A stretch of 64,000 nucleotides of DNA from CAG-238 sp934277695 (GTDB lineage: Bacteria; Bacillota; Clostridia; Peptostreptococcales; Anaerovoracaceae). The stretch covers positions 38,205-102,204 of the forward strand of contig CAKQVG010000005.1 of NCBI GenBank assembly GCA_934277695.1. Direction: 5' to 3'. This document shows, one piece after another, positions 57,312 to 64,000 of the stretch. The notes under the pieces are model-generated. The model ran no database searches and was not told the DNA's origin. It saw only the letters and a list, made by a program, of their open reading frames with translations. How positions within the stretch are numbered: position 1 is the first letter of the stretch; every line of letters begins with the position of its first letter. The position numbers and the translations under genes are program-made.

Positions 57312-58748
57312 ATGCAGACAGAAGCCCTCAAAAAACTGGCAATGGACATAAAGCGTTTAAAATACGAAACGCAGATGATTGAGCTTAAAGCTGCGGCAAA
57401 GGGTTGCCCTACAAGACTGTTTGATACGCTTTCGTCTTTTTCAAACCAAGATGATGGTGGAATAATTTTATTCGGTATAGATGAACGCAATAACTATGAA
57501 ATCTGCGGCGTTTATGATGCACAAGACTTGCAAAAGAAAGTGAACGAACAGTGCAAACAAATGGAGCCTGCCGTACGAGCTTTATTCACCATTTGCGAAA
57601 TTGAAGGAAAAAGCATTGTTTCTGCCGAGATTCCGAGTGTTGACATCTCCGAAAGACCTGTTTTTTATAAAGGGGTAGGCAGAATAAAAGGATCCTATGT
57701 GCGTGTAGGTGAGTCCGATGAACCAATGAATGAATATGAAATTTACAGTTATGAGGCTTTTCGGAAAAGACTTCGCGACGATATACGCACAGTGGAAAAT
57801 GCAACTCTGAGCATTATTGACGAAAAACGCATGGAGGACTACCTTGCGGCTGTAAAGAGAGAAAGAAAGAACCTCGCTGAAAATGTGTCTGATGACGAAA
57901 TTTTGGAATTGATGGGTGTTGTAAGAAACGGAGAACCGACATTAGCGGGAATTATGACTTTTTCCAAGTACCCACAGGCATACTTCCCACAACTCTGCAT
58001 AACCGCCGTTTCGCTGCCGGGAACAGAGCAAGGTACTACCGGAGAAAACGGAGAACGCTTTATAGACAATAAACGAATTACAGGGGCAATTCCCGATATG
58101 CTGGAAGATGCCGTTGAGTTTGTCCGTAGGAACAGCCGCACGAAAACGATAATTGATGACAACGGACATCGTGCAGATAAACCGGAATACCCGATTAAGG
58201 CTGTTAGAGAAGCAATTCTTAATGCTTTGGTACACCGTGATTATAGTGTTCATACCGAGAATGTTCCGATTCGCATTGAAATGTACCGCGATCGTATGGA
58301 AATAATCAACAGTGGCGGATTATACGGGAAAATATCTATTGATGCTCTGGGAAAAGTCCATCCGGAAACTCGCAATGCGGCACTTGCAAATATGTTGGAA
58401 CTGCTGCACATTACGGAGAACAGATACTCGGGCATTCCGACTATGCGTAGAGAATTTGCTAACGCCGGACTTCCTGCGCCTATTTTTTCCGTCGTGCACG
58501 GGGAGTTTAAGGTAATAATGAAAAACGGATTATTTCAAGAGAATACCTATACACCACAGTCACTTTTAGAGTTTTGCACGATACCGCGGACAAGAGATGA
58601 AATAACATCTTTTGTGGGAAAATCAAGAAATTATGTCATGTCACAACTTGTAATGCCTCTCGTTGAAGAGGGGGCTTTGAAGATGACAATACCGGAGAAG
58701 CCGAAGAGTCCAAGCCAAAAATTTGCAAATGCACATTCTGCTATCTAA
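57312..58748 (+). CDS. AlbA_2/Schlafen-type ATP-binding regulator
   Basis: A 478-residue protein behind TAGGAGGTATGATTC. The N-terminal AlbA_2 domain (about 15-140) has the family patterns ELKAAAKGCP, LSSFSNQDDGGIILFGIDE and GSYVRVGESDEPM. A GHKL-type ATPase-like region follows (AVREAILNALVHRDYS near residues 297-312), then a C-terminal winged-helix-like end. Such proteins are annotated as transcriptional regulators, and the operator array at 57148-57254 is a likely autoregulatory site. Monocistronic. Confidence 0.87.
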   Translation: MQTEALKKLAMDIKRLKYETQMIELKAAAKGCPTRLFDTLSSFSNQDDGGIILFGIDERNNYEICGVYDAQDLQKKVNEQCKQMEPAVRALFTICEIEGKSIVSAEIPSVDISERPVFYKGVGRIKGSYVRVGESDEPMNEYEIYSYEAFRKRLRDDIRTVENATLSIIDEKRMEDYLAAVKRERKNLAENVSDDEILELMGVVRNGEPTLAGIMTFSKYPQAYFPQLCITAVSLPGTEQGTTGENGERFIDNKRITGAIPDMLEDAVEFVRRNSRTKTIIDDNGHRADKPEYPIKAVREAILNALVHRDYSVHTENVPIRIEMYRDRMEIINSGGLYGKISIDALGKVHPETRNAALANMLELLHITENRYSGIPTMRREFANAGLPAPIFSVVHGEFKVIMKNGLFQENTYTPQSLLEFCTIPRTRDEITSFVGKSRNYVMSQLVMPLVEEGALKMTIPEKPKSPSQKFANAHSAI

Positions 58749-58751
58749 AAC

Positions 58752-58784
58752 GGGTGTCCGAATTTCATTCGGACACCCTGTTTT
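58752..58784. terminator. Bidirectional terminator
   Basis: A 12-bp stem GGGTGTCCGAAT (58752-58763) with 58767-58778, TTC loop, flanked by AAAAC and GTTTT, between two convergent genes. Confidence 0.88.
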
Positions 58785-58790
58785 GTAGGT

Positions 58791-59663
58791 TTATTTCAAT
58801 ATCCACTTCGGATTTTTCTTGCGCACATGCGGATCCTTGACGATTGTTTCCGGTGGAGTTTCCAGCAGCGCCGGATTCTTGTAGTAGCGGGAAAGCTCTT
58901 TGAAGCAGCGCCCGTAGTAGTGGCCGTTTGCGATTCGCTCGTCGGTTACGATTCCAATCTCCATGATTTTTTTCTCCTCGACCGTCTCACCATTCTTCAC
59001 AATCTTCTTCATCGGCTGCCCCATTGATACGAAAACACCGGTCGTACCGAACTCATACAGATGGTGGTAGATGGTGTTGGTTCGGATGGAAGCCAGATTT
59101 GTCACAAAAAGCGATGTGTGGAACGGACTTGCATCAACGATGCTCATCGGCAGAGTGAAGAACTTGTCAAGCAGCTTCAGAAAGCCGATGCCGAAAGTCA
59201 GAAGAAACGGCGTCCTGCAAAGCTTTGCAGCAAGTTTATCCATGGAATTCGGGCCCCCGAGGCTTCTTGCACGCTCAATTGCCGTGTTGATTTTTTCATT
59301 GACGATATCGAGCGTATCATCCAAGTTAAAATATAACTTGCTCACCGTGTCCGATTCGGCACCCGGAGTAAGCGTTACGAACGAGACGCAGAAATGATTG
59401 CGCGCATAAATTTTTTTGTTCATAACGAAACGGTTCAAATAGGGATTCTGTGAAACCAGACGCAGATAACCCGCAATGATAATGCTCATATGCGAGATGC
59501 TTACGCCGCGGCGGCGGCACTGCCTTATGTAATCCTGTATCGGCTCAAGGTCGATATTTACCTTAATCGAGTTGGAAGCATCATACCGCTGGGGCATGAT
59601 GTGCGGGACGATTTCATACATCGGGTCATTGCCCTTGACACGATATCCATCACTTCTATACAT
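58791..59663 (-). CDS. E2-type acyltransferase-like protein (CAT superfamily)
   Basis: A 290-residue protein resembling the catalytic domain of 2-oxoacid dehydrogenase E2 and chloramphenicol acetyltransferases, without a lipoyl domain. Family segments are YDASNSIKVNIDLEPIQDYI, VSISHMSIIIAGYLRLV and the C-terminal motif DERIANG at 241-247. In active enzymes this motif reads HRxxDG; here Glu242 replaces His and Asn246 replaces Asp, so the standard mechanism is unlikely. Minus-strand RBS TAGGAGAA. No dehydrogenase subunit genes are near. Confidence 0.8.
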   Translation of the reverse strand: MYRSDGYRVKGNDPMYEIVPHIMPQRYDASNSIKVNIDLEPIQDYIRQCRRRGVSISHMSIIIAGYLRLVSQNPYLNRFVMNKKIYARNHFCVSFVTLTPGAESDTVSKLYFNLDDTLDIVNEKINTAIERARSLGGPNSMDKLAAKLCRTPFLLTFGIGFLKLLDKFFTLPMSIVDASPFHTSLFVTNLASIRTNTIYHHLYEFGTTGVFVSMGQPMKKIVKNGETVEEKKIMEIGIVTDERIANGHYYGRCFKELSRYYKNPALLETPPETIVKDPHVRKKNPKWILK

Positions 59664-59863
59664 ATATTATATTCTCCTATTATGTACTCTTAACGCACAT
59701 GGCGCTAAGCAAATGTTAATAAACTGCTAATAAAACACTCACAATTATAGAACATTTTGGTCTATATTGCAAGTTTTTGTTAAAATCCGGTCATTCCTAT
59801 GATATAATATGCACATATGGCGTGTCGTGATGAATGCGGCCGCAGAGGAAAAGGAGAAAAACG

Positions 59864-60940
59864 ATGAACTACTATGTCTGTAAAGAACAGGACTATTCGA
59901 TAGGCAGATGGTCGGGAGGAACTACGACGCAGCTTGCGATTCATCCCGCAAAGAGCAGCTATCTCGACAGGAATTTCGTATGGAGACTGAGCTCCGCTAC
60001 GGTTGATGTCGAGGAATCCGATTTCACCAAGCTCCCGGACTACGACAGAGTGCTTATGGTGCTTAAAGGCGAAACCGTGCTCAGCTACGAGGGAGAAAGA
60101 GTCGTCAGACTCAAGGAACTCGAGCAGGACCGTTTTGACGGTGCATGGAAGACCAGGAGCTTCGGCAAGATTACAGACTTCAACCTCATGGTCAGAAAAG
60201 GAAACGAGGGGTATCTTGATGTCGTATACCCGAAATCCGAGAAAGAAACCATGACATCCGAATATGAAACGAAGCTTCCGCTGGTGACACACGCTCTGTA
60301 TTGTAAGGAAGGCTACCTCGTTGTGGGAATCGGCGGACAAACGCAGATGGTGCAGCCGGGCCAGCTTATCGTCATGGAATTCGTGCCGGGCGACAAGGTG
60401 CAGTACTCCGTCATGGGCGAAGGCACGGCAATCCGGGCACAGATTTTTGCGGCGGACATGAATGATGAACTTTATCCGGTGGAAATCCCGCCTGAGAAAG
60501 CAACCTTCGACGACTTCAAAGCCTGCGTATACCTTGCAAACATCCAGTTCAGACTGGCGAAATATATGATAAAGAGCCTCAAGACCACATGGTTCGATGA
60601 GCAGCTCAGCGGCGCAATCCGCAAACTCGAGAGACTTTATGTTACTTTCTTCGTGTTTATAATAGGGCTTGTGACAATCGCCTCTGTCGGCGTTATGCAG
60701 CCGTGGAGCAACGCTGCGATATTCATTGCGCTTTTTGCATGGATTATTGTTGACTGCCTGCTCATATCACCGCTCATCTACTTCGCCGTGATGCCGAAGC
60801 CTGTCCGCAAGCACATCAAGGACATCGACAAGCTCACACCGTATGAGCAAAAGGTGCGCGAAGCGGAACTCGGCCGCAATGAACGCGCTGAGAAGATCCT
60901 CAAGAAATACAAGAACAGCGGCAAATACACGGGTCTGTAA
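59864..60940 (+). CDS. HutD-domain protein fused to a two-helix membrane domain
   Basis: A 358-residue protein from the ATG at 59864 behind AAAAGGAGAAAAACG. Residues 1-195 follow the HutD cupin family (RWSGGTTTQLAIHP, FVWRLSSATVDVEESDF, LKGETVLSY, FDGAWKTRSFGKITDFNLMVRKG). Residues 210-250 look helical, two membrane helices follow (about 257-277 and 284-308), then a Lys-rich cytoplasmic tail. HutD is tied to histidine utilisation in proteobacteria, but no hut genes are here. A TATAAT box lies near 59801. Confidence 0.85.
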   Translation: MNYYVCKEQDYSIGRWSGGTTTQLAIHPAKSSYLDRNFVWRLSSATVDVEESDFTKLPDYDRVLMVLKGETVLSYEGERVVRLKELEQDRFDGAWKTRSFGKITDFNLMVRKGNEGYLDVVYPKSEKETMTSEYETKLPLVTHALYCKEGYLVVGIGGQTQMVQPGQLIVMEFVPGDKVQYSVMGEGTAIRAQIFAADMNDELYPVEIPPEKATFDDFKACVYLANIQFRLAKYMIKSLKTTWFDEQLSGAIRKLERLYVTFFVFIIGLVTIASVGVMQPWSNAAIFIALFAWIIVDCLLISPLIYFAVMPKPVRKHIKDIDKLTPYEQKVREAELGRNERAEKILKKYKNSGKYTGL

Positions 60941-60954
60941 GAATAAGCGGCCGC

Positions 60955-61046
60955 GCCAAAACGCCGAAAAATATTTAGCCAAAACGCCGAAAAATATTTA
61001 GCCAAAACGCCGAAAAATTTATGGCCAAAACGCCGAAAAATAGCTT
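60955..61046. repeat. Tandem repeat, 4 x 23 bp
   Basis: Units start at 60955, 60978, 61001 and 61024 with the core GCCAAAACGCCGAAAAAT; the first two are identical and the last two differ in the final 5-7 bases. It lies 15 bp after the HutD fusion gene and before a terminator. Too short and without unique spacers for a CRISPR array. Confidence 0.9.
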
Positions 61047-61064
61047 GTAAAAAATCAACATCTT

Positions 61065-61095
61065 AAAAGGCTGTTCCGAAGAACAGCCTTTTACT
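61065..61095 (+). terminator. Terminator after the HutD fusion gene
   Basis: A perfect 12-bp stem AAAAGGCTGTTC (61065-61076) with 61081-61092, CGAA tetraloop, with Ts in the 3' arm. Confidence 0.85.
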
Positions 61096-61138
61096 CATTT
61101 TACGTTTAAAATAAACCGCAAAATTTTTTTGTAACTTT

Positions 61139-61179
61139 TGTAACCTTTTGCACCTCATATCGGAGTTACTAGTGAAAGG
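61139..61179 (+). repeat. 41-bp element, copy 2 (upstream of the surface protein gene)
   Basis: Matches the element after smpB (52916-52956) at 33 of 41 positions on the same strand. Here CCTTT and AAAGG can also pair, competing with GTAAC/GTTAC. Preceded by a partial duplication TTTGTAACTTT. The promoter of the downstream gene starts 70 bp later. Confidence 0.7.
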
Positions 61180-61249
61180 TTGAGACATGGGCCTTTGCGG
61201 AGCGGGGCGATATCCTCGCAGAAAAGAGTGGGTTTCACAGAAAAAACAC

Positions 61250-61278
61250 TTGCAAAGTCGAAAACCTTTTGGTAAACT
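61250..61278 (+). promoter_or_regulatory. Promoter of the surface protein gene
   Basis: TTGCAA (61250-61255) and TAAACT (61273-61278) with a 17-bp spacer, giving an untranslated leader of about 95 nt. Confidence 0.68.
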
Positions 61279-61293
61279 ATAACGGAATTATTT

Positions 61294-61347
61294 CATATTG
61301 TGATATGTTGTGGGACTATGTCCATTTTCACAAGACCTTACAATATG
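61294..61347 (+). promoter_or_regulatory. Stable 5'-UTR hairpin
   Basis: Nested pairings CATATTGT (61294-61301) with ACAATATG (61340-61347), then TTGTG/CACAA and GGAC/GTCC inside. It starts about 10 nt from the predicted transcript end, the place where hairpins stabilise abundant mRNAs. Confidence 0.6.
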
Positions 61348-61380
61348 AGCAAAAATTAAAAAAGGGAGGAATTCTAAAAA

Positions 61381-64000
61381 TGAAAAAATTATTAACAGTG
61401 CTGTTAGTAATCGCTGTTATGTTCACGTTCAGCTTTGGAAGCGCAATGGCAACAACATATACGCTTGATGACTATGCAACTGCTTTGACTGCTGAAAAAA
61501 CTGCACAGCTGGGTTACATCAACAGTGTTAAGACTCAGTATGTAAATTCACTGACTTACGACGATGATGGATTCGCTACTGTAAACGGCACTAAGTACAT
61601 GAAGGCTGCCCTCGAAGCGGCTGCCGACGAAGTTATCGCTGATGCTGATAAGGCAATGAAAGAAGCTATCGATAACATACTTAACAATTTTGAAGATACA
61701 ACTACTGCTCCGGACAAAACTGTAGTATCAACTGTTGCTGCTGCATATAACACAGTTGCTGCTTTCGGACCATTGGTTGAAGCAAAGACTGACACTTTAA
61801 ATAAGACACAGGCTCCTTTAACTAAGAAGTTTGTTCAGGAAAAAGTTACAGTTGACCTCAGCAAGTACAACTCAACAGATAAGACTGAACTGGTTGACGG
61901 CGTTAAAATCACAAAGGCACAGTATGTTCAGAAACTTATGGACGATGCTAACGATGCAATTGCTGCTGCAGATAAAAAATCTACAGATGCTGAAAAAATG
62001 AGCGGCTATTGGAAAGCATATAACGATTTCAAGACTGCATTTGAGAAGGTTAAGACTCTTGACGATGAAAAGTACGAAGAAGAAATCGGTGCAGGCACAG
62101 TAGAAGCTGCTGTTGAAGCATATGCAAAGGCTGCTCTTGAAGCTGTAGATACACGGCTTAATAATGCTTTTGCAGGTGGCAAAACACTTGCAAACATGGC
62201 AGCAGATGATACAGTTGATTTCTCTGCACTTGTTGGAACTGGTGATTTAGAACCTTTCTGGGAAGCAAATAAGACAAATGCTAACAAGGGCGAACTCTTT
62301 GGTGCTGCTGTTGCAAACATCAAAAAGGTTACAAGACCGGAAGTCGTTGCTATCGTTAACGGTTACAAAGCTGCTGTAGCTGCTTCCAAGCCTGCAGTTA
62401 AGGCTTTTGCTGACGGAGATGCTACAAAGCTTAATTTAACTAACCCGACTGAACTTGAACTTCTTGCAAGAGCATCTGCTGCTGTTGAAAAATATGCAGA
62501 CGTAACTAAGCTTGCCGGCAAGTACAAGGCTGCTTATGTAAACGGCGTTAAGGAGTATGATGATGCCAGCGTAGATACAGCTTTAAAGGCTGCAGAACAG
62601 TTAGTATATGATGATATGGCAACAGGCACATTCGAATCTGCCGCTAAATATCTTGAAGACGCAGCTAAAAAAGAAAATGTTATTTTAGAAGCACAGAACT
62701 ATGAATATGAAAAATTCATGAAAGCTGTTGAAGATGCTGCTAAGAAGTTCTTTAAAGATGGAACAAAGGCAACAGACGTTCAGGTAAAAGTTCCTTACGG
62801 CGATGACAAAACTGCAGAAGCTGATCTTGTATACCTTAAAGGAACTTATGCATCCGGAGATCAGGGTCAGGAAAAGTGGGATAAGATTGCTGAAGATACA
62901 ATTAAAGATTTAAAAGATGCACAGTCCTACGACGAAATTAAAACTATCATGGCTAAAGCTGCTGAAGATCTTGGCAAGCTGTTAAAGGCTGATGACAAGG
63001 AAGATGTAGAAAAAGCTCGTGGTGAATACAAGAATGCATTAGCTAACTACAAAGCTTTAAAATCAAGCCTTGTAGATGCTAAAGTATATCCTGAAGAAAC
63101 TCTTGTAGCTGCTCTCAATCAGGGTAAAGACCTCATTGACAAAGCTGTAACTGTTGATGCTGTTAAGGCTGCATATGAGGAAGCAAAAGCTTTAATCGAC
63201 AATGTAAAGACTAAAGACGAATTAAAGGCTGCTAAGGAAGCATTAGAAAAACAAATTTCCGAACTTCCTTATACTGCGAAACTTACTGTAGCAGACAAAG
63301 CTGCGGTAAAGGCTGCATACGATGCATATCATGCATTTACAAAGATGGCAGGTGCTGATGTAGATGGAATTTCTTCTAGCGTAACTTTACTGCAACAGAA
63401 ATATGACAAGGTAAATGAATTAGTTGCAGAAGAAATTGATGCCAAGGCAAAGGCAATCAATAAAAAGTTAGATGACTTAACAGGTTCCGATGCTGATATC
63501 GCTGCTAAGGTTGCATTAAAGGCAGAGGCTGAAGCTATTTTAGCAGAAGCTGAAGCATTAACAGATGAAATCAAAGCTGTTAACGAAGATCATGCTAGAT
63601 TCCTCAAAAATGTTGATATGAATGAAGTTGAGAGACTTGATGAGGTTGATTTCTCTGATGCAGTTGCTAAAGATGCTTCAATAAAGTTAATTAAGGCTGG
63701 TAAAGAAGGTGCAACTCTTGAAGAAATGAAAGAAGCCCTCGACGCTTACAATGCATTAACTGATAAGCAGAAATATCAACTTGATCGTTATGCACTTCCG
63801 CTTATCAAAGTTTTAGAACAAAAATTAGGAATGACTGTTAAATCCTTAAAGATCACTGCTAAGTCAACAGCTAAGAAGGGCTCCATCACAGTTAAGTGGT
63901 CCGTAGTTGGCGAAGCTGATATTGACGGATACCAGATCTGGAAGTCCAAGAAGGCTAACAGCGGATACAAGAAAGCATTCACAACTACTAAGAAGTCTTA
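61381..64000 (+). CDS. Large secreted alanine-rich surface protein (cut by window end)
   Basis: At least 873 codons, open at the right edge. RBS AAGGGAGGAATTC. Signal peptide at residues 1-24 (SAMA). Residues about 25-815 are Ala/Lys/Asp/Glu-rich and predicted helical, with recurring short patterns such as KAAYEEAKALID, KAAVKAAYDAYHAF and ALTDKQKYQLDRY, resembling helical-bundle repeats of surface proteins. From about residue 820 a Fn3-like module begins (GSITVKWSVVGEADIDGYQIW), like those ending the nucleotidases at 1250 and 3308. Probably a cell-envelope protein; codon use and UTR suggest high expression. Function unknown. Confidence 0.87.

Noticed and set aside
60955..61046. Tandem repeats read as CRISPR or as a small minus-strand gene
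   Set aside because: Units are contiguous without spacers, and the minus-strand reading frame is just translated repeat without a ribosome binding site.

Overview
The window is a stretch of a low-to-medium G+C Firmicutes chromosome, most likely class Clostridia. The evidence is strong AGGAGG-type ribosome binding sites, the zinc form of S14, a zinc-lid adenylate kinase, the dnaX-ybaB-recR-yaaL-bofA cluster and pcrA-ligA. Secreted proteins ending in a basic Fn3-like module suggest a relative of the Anaerovoracaceae/Family XIII group, but that placement is only a guess. All gene calls rest on reading motifs, gene order and start sites; no search was run.

Layout. Positions 1-5.4 kb hold pseudouridine catabolism (psuK end, psuG) followed by two tandem secreted UshA-type nucleotidase homologues, the first apparently catalytically dead. 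Positions 5.5-21.3 kb hold one long S10-spc-alpha ribosomal protein superoperon (rpsJ to rplQ, including secY, adk, map, infA and rpoA), with a structured leader, an unusual 233-bp hairpin-rich gap after rpsJ and a second structured leader before rpsM. Positions 21.3-24.2 kb hold an NhaC antiporter behind a structured leader, then a seven-helix membrane LuxR-type regulator. Positions 24.2-33.3 kb hold DNA metabolism genes (pcrA, ligA, dnaX, ybaB, recR), the SRP RNA gene, an inverted yaaL and bofA. Positions 33.3-44.9 kb hold transporters, rsuA, a DUF4143 ATPase, uvrB-uvrA and a nicotinate phosphoribosyltransferase. Positions 45-48.7 kb hold a Fic protein behind a palindromic operator, brnQ and fba.

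Positions 48.7-64 kb are the richest in unexplained structure. They include a divergent pair of small unknown genes, a 440-bp non-coding stretch with a possible orphan structured RNA, a putatively leaderless rluA-family gene, an active signal peptidase followed by a dead paralogue, smpB-ssrA (tmRNA), an AlbA_2-type regulator behind a 20-bp-phased operator array, a HutD-membrane fusion, a 4 x 23-bp tandem repeat and a large secreted alanine-rich surface protein cut by the window end.

Themes. Three families show an enzyme fold with altered catalytic residues: the nucleotidase, the signal peptidase and the acyltransferase. Several genes carry compact, readable regulatory DNA next to a good sigma-A-type promoter. 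A 41-bp element occurs twice, once between smpB and ssrA and once upstream of the surface protein gene (33 of 41 positions identical). No transposase, integrase, CRISPR array or tRNA gene was recognised, so the window looks like core chromosome with small accessory insertions.
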